From: an uncultured Gemmatimonadales bacterium | GTDB lineage: Bacteria; Gemmatimonadota; Gemmatimonadetes; Longimicrobiales; Gaopeijiaceae | NCBI GenBank assembly: GCA_937919655.1 | Contig: CALFPJ010000021.1 | Span: 90,882 to 154,881 of the forward strand | DNA: 64,000 bases | Reading direction: 5' to 3' | Shown here: one piece after another, positions 35,197-46,541 of the stretch | Layout of the letters: each line of letters opens with the position of its first letter | Position numbering within the stretch: the first letter of the stretch is position 1 | Translations under genes and position numbers: made by a program | Notes under the pieces: generated by a model | What the model saw: only the letters and a program-made list of their open reading frames with translations | The model's database searches: none | Told to the model about the DNA's origin: nothing

Positions 35197-36411
35197 TCAG
35201 GCCCAGGCCTCCGCCATCACCCTCAGCGCGTTGCCACCCATCACCTTCTGAATGTCCTCATCCGAGTACCCGTGCTTCACGAGCCAGCGGATGATGTTGT
35301 GCGACCCCTCGGTCGGATTCTCGAGGCCCTCGACGTAAGCAACTTCTTCGTATTCCTGGCCTGGCTTACCCGCACCCTTCGAGTCCTTGAGCGAAAGCGA
35401 AGCCGAATACGCGTGGTGAAGCCCCACGTGATCCCCGTACACCGTGTCCGGACCAAAACCAACGTGATCGATTCCGACGAGCGCCCTCACGTATTCGAAG
35501 TGCTCCATGAAGGCGGCAAGGTTATGGACCCGGTTGTTCTTGGTCAGCGTCGTGTGAGGCGCACACTCGATCCCGATGACGCCCCCTTTTGCTGCCACAG
35601 CTTCGAGCACATCGTCGGGCGCGAGTCGATTGGAGTCCCATAGCGCCCGCGCACCAATGTGCGAAAGCACGATCGGCTTCTCGCTGTATTGCACCGTGTC
35701 CAGCGTCGTCTGGTCACCACAATGAGAGGCATCGATGAGCAGGCCGACCTTGTTCATGCGTGCGACCGCCTTCCGGCCGAACTTGGTCAAACCCCCGTCA
35801 CGGTCTTCCTTAAGGCCGTTCCCCAGCGCGTTGGACTCTGAATAGGTGATGCCGAGCGAGCGGAGCCCGAAGCCGTGCAAGATGTCAATGCGATCGAGGT
35901 CGTGCTCGATCATGGCTGCGCCCTCCATTGTCGCCACCCAAGCGACTCGGCCTTCGTCGTGCGCGCGCTCGACATCCTCAATGCGCTTGCAGTGGATCAG
36001 AAAGTCCTGATGTGCGAGGTCGCAAAGTCGCATACCAAGATCGTGGAGCACGTCATCCCACTGCCAGCCAGACGACGAGTGGATCATGCCAATGCCGTCC
36101 ATGAGATTGTCGAACACACAGTCCCAATAGGACGCCGCCAAGCCATCGAACGCCGTACTCATGCGTCCGTGGCGGGCGTACTCCGGGGTTTCCTCAATAC
36201 GGTCGGGGAAGACCCCGAGGTGCTCGTGCATGGAGACCAACAAGTTCGCATCCACGAGCGCCGCAAGTCGCGCCTCTTCCGCGCCTGTGAGCTCGACCGC
36301 CGCTGAGGGCACACGCGCAAGCTCATCCGCCAGGTCAAAAACCTTGTAGTCAGTTCCCGCTTCTAGATAAGAAAACGACTTGTAACCGCTGTAGTTCTTC
36401 TTGAGGCTCAT
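35197..36411 (-). CDS. Membrane-dipeptidase-like zinc hydrolase (M19)
   Basis: 404 residues. It resembles renal/membrane dipeptidases of the amidohydrolase fold: SMHEHLG replaces the usual DGHND first metal motif, followed by VATMEGAAMIEHDLDRI (bridging glutamate), LLIDASHCG and PIVLSHIGARALWDSNRL (metal histidines), and GIDHVGFGPD (aspartate). No signal peptide is evident, so it is probably cytoplasmic and acts on imported dipeptides. First gene of the minus-strand operon with the symporter and M28 peptidase; divergent from the S9 peptidase, with 176 bases between. Confidence 0.9.
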   Translation of the reverse strand: MSLKKNYSGYKSFSYLEAGTDYKVFDLADELARVPSAAVELTGAEEARLAALVDANLLVSMHEHLGVFPDRIEETPEYARHGRMSTAFDGLAASYWDCVFDNLMDGIGMIHSSSGWQWDDVLHDLGMRLCDLAHQDFLIHCKRIEDVERAHDEGRVAWVATMEGAAMIEHDLDRIDILHGFGLRSLGITYSESNALGNGLKEDRDGGLTKFGRKAVARMNKVGLLIDASHCGDQTTLDTVQYSEKPIVLSHIGARALWDSNRLAPDDVLEAVAAKGGVIGIECAPHTTLTKNNRVHNLAAFMEHFEYVRALVGIDHVGFGPDTVYGDHVGLHHAYSASLSLKDSKGAGKPGQEYEEVAYVEGLENPTEGSHNIIRWLVKHGYSDEDIQKVMGGNALRVMAEAWA

Positions 36412-36587
36412 AAGTGGGACGCAACCTAAGATCAGGTATGAACGATGTCTCTGATTTCAACCTGAGCGATGGGCCACGATTAGGCCACTACTGGAGCCTC
36501 AAGGCCGAGAGCACGCCAAGTCCTTGCAGCGTCGTCGCCAATACCGCCTTTTGTTGAACCACGTGCACACCCCTGACGAGTTAGAAC

Positions 36588-39188
36588 ATGACCCACGCGC
36601 GTTCCGACCTACGACGTCCGTTCCGCCTCCTTCTCCCGATTGCGGCCTTGGTCCTGATGGGTGGCGCCCCATTGTCCACCCCCTTGTCCGCCCAAGAAGC
36701 CGGCTACGTCGGGGGTCCCGGGTCCGCCAACTTCGAGCTCGCGGCACGCTTCGCGCCGTACAAGATCAGCGACATGGTGCACAGCACGACCGTCGCGCCC
36801 CGCTGGATCGAGGGCAGCGAGAAATTTTGGTATCAGTGGGAAAACTCGGACGGCACCTTTTACTACCTCGTGGACCCGGTCAGAGGCACAAAGAGTCAAC
36901 TCTTCGACAATGATCGGATCGCCGCCGAACTGACCCGCGTGACGCTCGACCCGTGGGACGGACAGCACCTCCCCATCACAAGCATCCGGTTCATCGACGA
37001 CAACACATTTCAGTTCGATGTCGAGTCGTCACAGGATGAGGCCGAAAACGCAGCCGCGAGTGAAGACGAGGACGAGGTCGAAGAGGATCAGGAAGAGGAC
37101 CGCGGAAGTCGCGCTCAGGCCAAAAAAAAGGTTCATCATTTCGAGTTCACGGTGTCTTCGCAGACGCTGCGTGAACTCGAGGACTACGAGGCGCCCAACA
37201 ACCATCCTGGCTGGGCGAACGTCTCGCCCGACGGCGCGACAGTGGTGTTCGCCAAGAACCACAATCTCTGGATGATGAGCGGCGCCGACTACGCGCTGGT
37301 CCTGGAGGCACGGCGCGGCAAGAGCGGCGACGAGGCGGAAAAGGCCGAGGAGGACGTCGACGTTCAAGAGACCCAACTCACGACCGACGGTGAGATGTAC
37401 TACAGCTACGACGGCGGGAGTGGCCGGGGTGAGACCAACGTCTCCGCGGAAGAGAACAAGGATGACCGCAAACGGGTCGGCATGTCTTGGTCGAAGGATT
37501 CCCAAAAGTTCGCCTTGGTGCGTCAAGACCAACGTGAAGTCGGCCTCCTCTGGGTCGTGCACGCCACCGGCAACAAGCGGCCTGAGTTGGAAACGTATAC
37601 GTACGACATGCCTGGCGATTCGGCGGTGACGCAGAGTGAAGTGCTGATCTACGACCTAGCCAATCGTTCGATGGTCAAGGTGGACGACGATCCGTGGCAG
37701 GATCAGATGATGTCTGTCCTGAACGACCAGCAGTTTGTTTATCCCGACTCCGATGCACCGCGCCAGTCTCTTTGGCTTTCCGATTCGTCCGACGAGCTGT
37801 GGGTTACACGAATTTCTCGCGACCGTAAACGCACCGACGTCATGGTTGCCGATGCCTCCACAGGTACAGTGACTGCGGTGATCGAGGATCGTCTCAATAC
37901 CTATATGGAGACACGCACGCCGACTCGGCTCGCCAATGGCGACCTGCTGTGGTGGTCGGAGCGAGACGGATGGTCACACATCTATCGCTACAAGGCCGAT
38001 GGCAGCCTGGTCGGTCGGCTCACCGAGGGTCCCTGGCACGTTGAGGGCATCGTCGGCATCGACGAGGCCCGCGGATACCTATTTATCAGTGGAAACGGCC
38101 GCGAGGCCGGAGAGGATCCCTACTACCAGCACCTCTATCGCGTGAACCTCGACGGGACCGGCCTCACGCTGCTCAACCCCGGCGACTACGACCATCGCTT
38201 TAGTTCAGGCGAATCGCGCCGCTTCTTCGTCGACAACTACGCGCGCGTAAACACGACCCCGGCGTCCGCACTCTACGGTGCTCAGGGACAGAAGATTCTC
38301 GACCTCGAAGTGGCGGACTTCAGCGCACTCGAAGAAGCGGGCTATCAATTTCCCGAACCGTTCAAGGCTGAGGCCGCCGACGGGGTGACCGACATCTACG
38401 GGGTGATCTACAAGCCCTACGACTTCGACCCGAACAAGACGTATCCGGTGGTCGAGTACGTGTACCCTGGGCCCCAGACGGAATCGGTATCGAAGTTCTG
38501 GTCGACGAATTCAGCCGAGCAGGGCCTGGCTCAGTTCGGCGTGATCGTCGTGACGCTCGGCAACCGCGGAGGGCATCCTGGGCGCTCGAAATGGTACCAC
38601 AACTACGGGTACGGGGACCTGCGTGACTATGGCCTCGACGACAAGAAGGCGGTTCTCGAACAACTCGGTGATCGGCACGACTTCATCGACCTGAATCGCG
38701 TGGGTATCTACGGTCACTCGGGCGGAGGGTTCATGTCGACCGCCGCGATGCTCGTGTACCCAGACTTCTTCAAGGTGGCCGTGTCATCATCAGGCAACCA
38801 CACCAACGACGTCTACAACCGTAACTGGTCGGAGACGCATCACGGCGTGAAGGAGATCATCGACGACGAAGGCGAGGTCAGCTTCGAGTTCGATATCGAT
38901 AAGAACCCGGACCTCGCGGCGAATCTGAAGGGTCACCTGATGCTCACCACGGGTGACATCGACAACAACGTGCACCACGCCAACACCCACCGGATGGCGG
39001 AAGCCCTGATTCGGGCCAATAAGCGCTTCGATTTCTTTGTCTTCCCGGGCCAGCGGCACGGGTACGGCAACATGAGCGACTACTGGTTCTGGCTGCGTGC
39101 GGAGTTTTTCGTGAAGCACCTGCTCGGTGATTCACAGTGGAGCGCGGACATCATTCCGCTGCAGGTGGACAAGCCTCGGGGGCGGTAA
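36588..39188 (+). CDS. Secreted S9-family prolyl peptidase (DPP IV-like)
   Basis: 866 residues with a signal peptide (hydrophobic 12-34, cleavage near LSAQ). The N-terminal part is a beta-propeller typical of S9; the C-terminal alpha/beta hydrolase has the nucleophile in GIYGHSGGGFMSTAAM (Ser about 711), the acid in TGDIDNNVHH (Asp about 790-792) and the histidine in GQRHGYG (about 824). A very acidic insert near 153-175 (EDEDEVEEDQEED), followed by a basic patch (AQAKKK), is unusual. It probably removes N-terminal dipeptides from peptides outside the inner membrane. Followed by a strong terminator. Confidence 0.93.
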   Translation: MTHARSDLRRPFRLLLPIAALVLMGGAPLSTPLSAQEAGYVGGPGSANFELAARFAPYKISDMVHSTTVAPRWIEGSEKFWYQWENSDGTFYYLVDPVRGTKSQLFDNDRIAAELTRVTLDPWDGQHLPITSIRFIDDNTFQFDVESSQDEAENAAASEDEDEVEEDQEEDRGSRAQAKKKVHHFEFTVSSQTLRELEDYEAPNNHPGWANVSPDGATVVFAKNHNLWMMSGADYALVLEARRGKSGDEAEKAEEDVDVQETQLTTDGEMYYSYDGGSGRGETNVSAEENKDDRKRVGMSWSKDSQKFALVRQDQREVGLLWVVHATGNKRPELETYTYDMPGDSAVTQSEVLIYDLANRSMVKVDDDPWQDQMMSVLNDQQFVYPDSDAPRQSLWLSDSSDELWVTRISRDRKRTDVMVADASTGTVTAVIEDRLNTYMETRTPTRLANGDLLWWSERDGWSHIYRYKADGSLVGRLTEGPWHVEGIVGIDEARGYLFISGNGREAGEDPYYQHLYRVNLDGTGLTLLNPGDYDHRFSSGESRRFFVDNYARVNTTPASALYGAQGQKILDLEVADFSALEEAGYQFPEPFKAEAADGVTDIYGVIYKPYDFDPNKTYPVVEYVYPGPQTESVSKFWSTNSAEQGLAQFGVIVVTLGNRGGHPGRSKWYHNYGYGDLRDYGLDDKKAVLEQLGDRHDFIDLNRVGIYGHSGGGFMSTAAMLVYPDFFKVAVSSSGNHTNDVYNRNWSETHHGVKEIIDDEGEVSFEFDIDKNPDLAANLKGHLMLTTGDIDNNVHHANTHRMAEALIRANKRFDFFVFPGQRHGYGNMSDYWFWLRAEFFVKHLLGDSQWSADIIPLQVDKPRGR

Positions 39189-39225
39189 CCGGCCGCTGGG
39201 TTAGACCAGCCTCTGGGCTAGAAAA

Positions 39226-39262
39226 GAAAGCCCCGCCGGACATACCGTCCGGCGGGGCTTTC
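39226..39262 (+). terminator. Rho-independent terminator after the S9 peptidase gene
   Basis: A perfect 16-bp stem (39226-39241 with 39247-39262) around the loop ATACC starts 38 bases after the S9 stop. The outer base pairs are A/T, so each strand ends in a short T-rich run; it could work in both directions and would also stop transcription from the minus-strand fragment at 39299. Confidence 0.85.
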
Positions 39263-39298
39263 TGCTTTAAGCGGGTTGAAGCTTCTATGGCCCGCCGA

Positions 39299-39718
39299 CT
39301 ACCGGACGGCGAGGAAGATCGGGTTCGAGTAGAACCAAAGGTCCGTCCACGGATCCTCATCTCTTCCATCGTCGAGGGGCTCGAGTTCGCTCGAGTCCGT
39401 GCCGCGGACGCGCACATACATATTGTGCGTCAGCGCCGGTATCGTGGCGGTGACGACGATGTAATCACCGGAGCGACTCCACTCCGCATCCGTGAAGCGT
39501 TGCAGTACGCGCGTGGTCGGATTCGTGTCAACGGTCGGGTCGTCCAAGTGGCCATCGACCTCACCGACAATGATGTCGACACGACCGACCGTCGGATCAT
39601 CGCCGTGCGAATTCGGTCCTACGGGGTCTCTGAACCGGACCGTGATCTCGACGTCGGCGCCCGAAACCACGCCAACCTCCCCACCGATCTCTGCCTCGGC
39701 CTGACCGGAGGCGGGCGC
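39299..39718 (-). pseudogene. C-terminal fragment of a phosphoesterase/PHP-type hydrolase
   Basis: The minus frame from about 39718 to the TAG at 39299 reads ADVEITVRFRDPVGPNSHGD, VDIIVGEVDGHL, VLQRFTDAEWSRSGDY, and ends YVRVRGTD...DPWTDLWFYSNPIF. This matches, as far as I recognise it, the beta-rich C-terminal part of secreted PHP/CehA-like phosphoesterases (RDP..NSHG, YxRxRGT, DLWFYSNPIF). The catalytic N-terminal portion is missing; in its place the + strand kinase remnant begins at the same point. The stop codon end is intact and the terminator at 39226-39262 follows. Confidence 0.65.
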
Positions 39719-41485
39719 ATGACCGAGACAGGTCTGTCGCTCGGCACGCCGTACTACATGAGTCCGGAGCAGGCCACCGGCGACCGCATCCTGGACGCAC
39801 GCTCGGACGTTTACTCGCTCGGCACGGTGCTATACGAGATGCTGACCGGGGAGCCCCCATTCCAAGGCACGACGGCACAGGCGGTGCTCGGTAAAATCCT
39901 GACGAGCTATGTCAGGCCGCCGACCGAGACCCGGAAGTCACTTCCGCCCCATATCAACGCCGTCGTCATGAAGGCGCTCGAGCGGCTCCCCGCTGACCGC
40001 TTCGAGTCTGCCGGGGCCTTCGCAACGGCGCTCGGCGACCGGGGATTCCGACACGGTGAGGCGGCTGGCACGGCTGGCGCGACGAACGCCGGCTTCTGGC
40101 GGCCGTTGGCGCTGGTGACATCTACGGCGACAGTGCTGCTCCTGGGGCTCCTCGCTGTGACAGCCCGAGACTCCGGCCCTGCCGCTGAGCCGCTGCGATT
40201 GTCGATTCCGGTCCCGGAGAAGTATCCGCTGCTCACACCGGACGCCGGTTCTTCCGTACAGATCTCCGAGGATGGGTCGACCGTCGCGAACGACAGCATC
40301 GCGGCACTCGACTTTGAGACTCGCCAGATCACGGCGCTGGCCCGCGGTGTGGTAGCCTCCTACTCGCCAACCGGGCACATCGTGTTCGGGACGAGCGAGG
40401 GTCAGTTGATGGCGGCGCCCTTCGACGTGAAAAAGCTGACTTTGGAAGGGCCCGCGCTGCCGATCTTGGAAGGCGTCCGAACGGGCAACAACGGTGAAAG
40501 TGAGTTCAGCCTGGCATCCAACGGATCCATGGTGTACCGGGCGGGATCAGGGACGCGGGCCCGAGAGCTCGTCTGGGTCGACCGGACGGGTGCCTTGGAG
40601 CGAATCGACAGCACGTTCGCCGCCAACATCTCTGAACCCTCGGTATCGCGCGATGGCACACGGGTCGCGTTCACACGCATCAGCAATGGCCGCGCAGACA
40701 CATGGACGAAACGTCTGGACCAGCGGAACGCCGTACCTCAGCGGCTCACGTTCGAGGCCGAAGGCAACCAGTTGCGACGACCTGCCTGGTCTCCTGACGG
40801 TCCTACCGTCTATTACGTCGCCGATGAGGGGTCGGCCGCCACGATCATGTCACGCCGCGCGGACGGGACGGGGCAGTCTGTCGAGGTCCTCACCGCGGAC
40901 GGTGTTGTGCTCAACGACGTCACCATTTCTCCAGACGGGGCCTGGATGGTGGTGAGGCATGGGGCGAAGCCCAGTGCCCGAGATATCTATCGATATCGGA
41001 TCACCGAGGATGGCGTCGAAGCCTCTGGCATCCCGGTGGCGGCGACCCGATTCGACGAGAAGTCGGCGGCGGTGTCGCCCGACGGGCGCTGGATCGCCTA
41101 TGTGTCGGACCAGGGCGGGCGCTCGGACGTCTACGTCCGGCCCTTCCCGGACAGCGACAGCGGCGTATGGCGCATCACGAGCAACGGTGCCACGGAGCCT
41201 GCCTGGAGTCCGGACGGCTCGGAGATCTATTACAGGAATTCCACGCGGACGATGATGGCCGCGGCACTGACTTTCTCCGACGGAGTGACGGTGGTGGACG
41301 ATCACGAGCTGTTCGATGTGGTGGGCCTCCAGGAGGACGCGACTCATGTAGCGTACAGCGTGCATTCGGGCACGGGTCGCCTGCTTGCGATTTGGGAGAC
41401 CGTGGATGAGACCGCGCCCCTCGTGTGGATCGAAAACTTCTTCACCGAGATCATGCGGCGCTTTGACGTCAGCGGGGGACGCTGA
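39719..41485 (+). pseudogene. Truncated Ser/Thr protein kinase with WD40/TolB-like propeller
   Basis: The frame shows only the C-lobe of a Hanks-type kinase: MTETGLSLGTPYYMSPEQAT (activation segment), DARSDVYSLGTVLYEMLTGE, LERLPADRFESA. The P-loop, catalytic loop and DFG motif, which should precede it, are absent. A membrane helix (about 130-150 of the remnant) leads to a TolB/WD40-like propeller (VSPDGRWIAYVSDQGG; EPAWSPDGSEIYYRN). The join DGSTVANDSIAALDFETRQI suggests about 100-150 propeller residues were also lost in frame. The long open frame upstream is antisense to another gene fragment. No kinase activity is expected. Confidence 0.78.
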
Positions 41486-41572
41486 CCCCAACCTCCCGGG
41501 GATGGCGCGTACTTCGCTCACGCGGCACTCTGTCACAATCCAATTCTTTCGCGACACCATAGGAGTGCGCAC

Positions 41573-44500
41573 GTGTCATTCCGCAGTCTTCTCTCCCGCT
41601 CCGCTGTTCGCCTCGCGATCGGCTTTTTCGCGAGCTGCGCAGGGGCTTCGTCGGCCGCTGCCCAGCAGGTCGACCCCGCCCTGTTGTCCGGCCTGTCGTA
41701 CCGCCACATCGGCCCGGACGGCAACCGGGTCATCTCGGTCCTCGGCGAGCCCGGTAATCCGCTGGTCATGTATTCCGGCGGGGCCTCGGGCGGCATGTTC
41801 AAGACCGAGGACGGCGGCGTGAATTGGCGCCCCATTTTTGATGACCAGGAGGTCTCTTCCGTCTCGGCGCTGGCGATGGCTCCTTCGGACCACAACGTCA
41901 TCTGGGCCGGTACCGGCGAGACCTTTCTGATTCGGCCGGCCCATGCGATAGGGGACGGGATCTACAAGTCCACCGACGCAGGCGCGACCTGGGAGCACAT
42001 GGGCCTGGAGGAGACCGGTCGCATTGGCCGCGTGCGGGTGCACCCGACCAACCCGGACATCGCCTACGCGTGTGCGCTGGGGCACACGTACGGCCCACAA
42101 GCCACTCGCGGCGTCTACCGCACCGAAGACGGTGGAGAAAGCTGGGAGTTGGTGCTGCATATCAGCGAGGATTCCGGCTGCGTAGACCTCGCGCTTGACC
42201 CGAACAACCCGCGCTTCCTGTACGCGGCCATCTGGGACGTACACATCAACACATGGGGCCTCAACTCCGGAGGACCCGACTCGGGCGTCTGGCGGACAGA
42301 CGACGGCGGCGACACGTGGGAGCGCGTCTCCTCCGTGGGTCGAGGGCTCCCGGCCAGCAACGGCCAGGAGATCGGCAAAATCGCGATCGAGGTGGCCCCT
42401 AGCGATCCAGGCCGCGTGTATGTGCTCACGGAAGAAGACGCGCCGCGACTGTACCGGTCGGACGACTACGGTCGCTCGTGGCAGCACGTGTCCACAAACC
42501 ACACGATGAACGAGCGGGCCCCGTACTACACGCGTATCGGTGTGGACCCCAAGAACGCGGACAAGATCTACTTCATCAGCGTTCGCTTCAGCATGTCGGT
42601 GGACGGCGGCGTGTCGTTGGTTTCAAACCCACCTGGTGGCGGCGGTGACACCCACGATATCTGGATCGACCCGACGAATCCCGACTACATCATTGTCGGG
42701 GACGATGTCGGCAACACCAACGTGGCCCACGACGGACGCAACTTCCGCCGCCATCGCCTTCCTTTCGCTCAGATGTACCACGTCGCCGTCGACGATGAGA
42801 TCCCCTACAACGTTTACGGAAATCGCCAGGACGGATACTCGTACCGCGGCCCGTCCAACTCACGGACCGGCTCGATTCCACTGGGGATGTGGCAGGACGT
42901 AGGCGGTTGCGAGTCTGGATTCGCCCAGCCCCTCCCCGACGATTCGAACACGATCTGGTCGGGCTGTTATGACGGTGGCCTTGAGATCTACGACCAGCGC
43001 ACCAAGCAGGTTCGCAACGTGAGAGTGTGGCCTGAGGCCGGATACGGATGGGCACCCGCCGACATGAAGTACCGCTGGCACTGGAACTTCCCCATCCACA
43101 TCTCACCACACGACTCCGACATCGTCTACGTCGGCAGCCAGTTCGTGCACCGCACAAACAACGGCGGGCAGTCCTGGGAAGAAATCAGCCCGGACCTGAC
43201 GCTCAACCTTAAGGACCACCAGCAGTCGTCGGGCGGTGTCGCGATCGACAACCTCATGACCTTCGACGGCGCGCTCGTGTTTGCGATTGCTGAGTCGCCC
43301 CTTGAGCAGGGCACGATCTGGGCGGGCACGAACGACGGACAGGTCCAGCTCACACGTGACGGCGGCGGTACGTGGACCAACGTAAGCGGCAGCTTTGCGG
43401 GCCTACCGCCATGGGGGACGATCGCCAACATCGAGCCGTCACGTTTTGACGCGGCTACGGCCTACGTCTCGGTGGACTTGCACCAGATGGGCAACTTCGA
43501 TCCCTGGATCTACAAGACGGACGACTTTGGACGCAGTTGGGCAAAGATCTCCGGGGGCATCCCCAGTTCTCCGCACTCGTTCGTGCACGTGGTCAGAGAG
43601 GACCCCAAACGACCCGGGATGCTCTTCGCAGGGACGGACAACTCGGTTTGGATGTCACTCGACGACGGAGGCAACTGGACCAAGCTGCGGCTCAACATGC
43701 CGCCGGCCCCGGTGTATTGGCTGGTGATTCAGGAGCGCTTCGACGACCTAGTCGTGGGCTCGTACGGGCGCGGCTTCTACATCCTCGACGACATCGGCTC
43801 ATTGCGCGGGCTAGACCAAGAGTCGCTCGCGGCGAACACGCTCTTCGACGTCCGCCCCGCATACCGTTGGCAGGAAGTGCAAGGCATCAAGACCGAGGGC
43901 AGCATGAGCACGGGCCGCGATCCCCGCTACGGGGCGGACATCAACTACTTCGTCGCAGGGGATGGCGGTGGACGGGCGCAGATCAGCATCGCTGACGCAT
44001 CCGGCACGGTGGTTCGTGAACTGACGGGTTCGACGCAGCCTGGGATCAATCGCGTGTTCTGGGACCTCCGCCACCCCTCCCCTGCGCTTCCGCGCTTCCG
44101 CAATAAGCCACCCGGAAAGGACTTTGTCCCGCTCGAACAGGGTGGCGACAGAGTTGTGTACGTGTGGGACATCGACCTCACGCGTGGCCAACGCGGCCCG
44201 CTCGCGGTACCCGGTCTCTACACGGTGACGGTCACGATCGGCGACGAGGCGTTCTCGAAACCGCTCGAGGTGTTGAAGGACCCCTACAGCACCGGGACCC
44301 AGGCCGACATCGAGGCACAGGTGGCGCTTAGCCTACAGATGCGCGATCAGATCTCTGACATCACAAGCGTGATCGAACGGATGGAGCACACCCGGCTTCA
44401 GCTCGACGCCGCAGCGGCGGCACTCACGAACGACAGTGAAGCGGCCGCAGTACGCGCAGAAGCCCAGCGCCTGGGCGCGGTCGCCGCAGCCCTTGAGGGA

Positions 44501-44785
44501 CGGCTGGTGGACATCAACCTGACCGGCGCCCGTGAGGATTCCTTCCGTAATCCGATGCAACTTTACGGTCGTTTCAGCGCGCTCGCTTCGGACTTGGACT
44601 GGAAGGGATCGGACTTCATCCCTACGATGCAGCAGCGAGAGGTCCATCAGCTGCTCACGGATCGCTTGGAAGAGGCGAAACAGGCGATCCAGGCGTTCTT
44701 TGATGGAGAACTAAACAGGCTGAACGACCAGCTAAGGGCCTTCGGCCGACCCGCCATCGTTTCGGACGATGGCGGCCAAGGATGA
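41573..44785 (+). CDS. Secreted sortilin/BNR-repeat (VPS10-like) protein
   Basis: 1070 residues. A signal peptide (MSFRSLLSRSAVRLAIGFFA) ends near AAAQQ. The body is a large beta-propeller with many BNR/Asp-box repeats, for example KTEDGGVNWRP, KSTDAGATWEH, RTEDGGESWEL and RTDDGGDTWER. The C-terminal part has a fibronectin-like segment and a helical stretch (about 930-1065). Such proteins are annotated as glycosyl hydrolase or sortilin-like, but no catalytic residues can be assigned. GTG at 41573 has AGGAG seven bases upstream. Its stop is five bases before the formate dehydrogenase start. Confidence 0.85.
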   Translation: MSFRSLLSRSAVRLAIGFFASCAGASSAAAQQVDPALLSGLSYRHIGPDGNRVISVLGEPGNPLVMYSGGASGGMFKTEDGGVNWRPIFDDQEVSSVSALAMAPSDHNVIWAGTGETFLIRPAHAIGDGIYKSTDAGATWEHMGLEETGRIGRVRVHPTNPDIAYACALGHTYGPQATRGVYRTEDGGESWELVLHISEDSGCVDLALDPNNPRFLYAAIWDVHINTWGLNSGGPDSGVWRTDDGGDTWERVSSVGRGLPASNGQEIGKIAIEVAPSDPGRVYVLTEEDAPRLYRSDDYGRSWQHVSTNHTMNERAPYYTRIGVDPKNADKIYFISVRFSMSVDGGVSLVSNPPGGGGDTHDIWIDPTNPDYIIVGDDVGNTNVAHDGRNFRRHRLPFAQMYHVAVDDEIPYNVYGNRQDGYSYRGPSNSRTGSIPLGMWQDVGGCESGFAQPLPDDSNTIWSGCYDGGLEIYDQRTKQVRNVRVWPEAGYGWAPADMKYRWHWNFPIHISPHDSDIVYVGSQFVHRTNNGGQSWEEISPDLTLNLKDHQQSSGGVAIDNLMTFDGALVFAIAESPLEQGTIWAGTNDGQVQLTRDGGGTWTNVSGSFAGLPPWGTIANIEPSRFDAATAYVSVDLHQMGNFDPWIYKTDDFGRSWAKISGGIPSSPHSFVHVVREDPKRPGMLFAGTDNSVWMSLDDGGNWTKLRLNMPPAPVYWLVIQERFDDLVVGSYGRGFYILDDIGSLRGLDQESLAANTLFDVRPAYRWQEVQGIKTEGSMSTGRDPRYGADINYFVAGDGGGRAQISIADASGTVVRELTGSTQPGINRVFWDLRHPSPALPRFRNKPPGKDFVPLEQGGDRVVYVWDIDLTRGQRGPLAVPGLYTVTVTIGDEAFSKPLEVLKDPYSTGTQADIEAQVALSLQMRDQISDITSVIERMEHTRLQLDAAAAALTNDSEAAAVRAEAQRLGAVAAALEGRLVDINLTGAREDSFRNPMQLYGRFSALASDLDWKGSDFIPTMQQREVHQLLTDRLEEAKQAIQAFFDGELNRLNDQLRAFGRPAIVSDDGGQG

Positions 44786-44789
44786 ACGC

Positions 44790-46454
<1,665 letters not shown>

Positions 46455-46541
46455 GCCGCTTGCCGCACATCGCGACGACTTCCTACACATGGATGGCGCG
46501 GCGACGCATCGCCGCTCCCGAACTGAACCGAGGCAGGACGC

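Noticed and set aside
39137..39718. N-terminal extension of the kinase-propeller frame as part of a real 782-residue protein
   Set aside because: It starts inside the S9 gene, crosses its terminator and is antisense to a phosphoesterase-like fragment; its residues look random.
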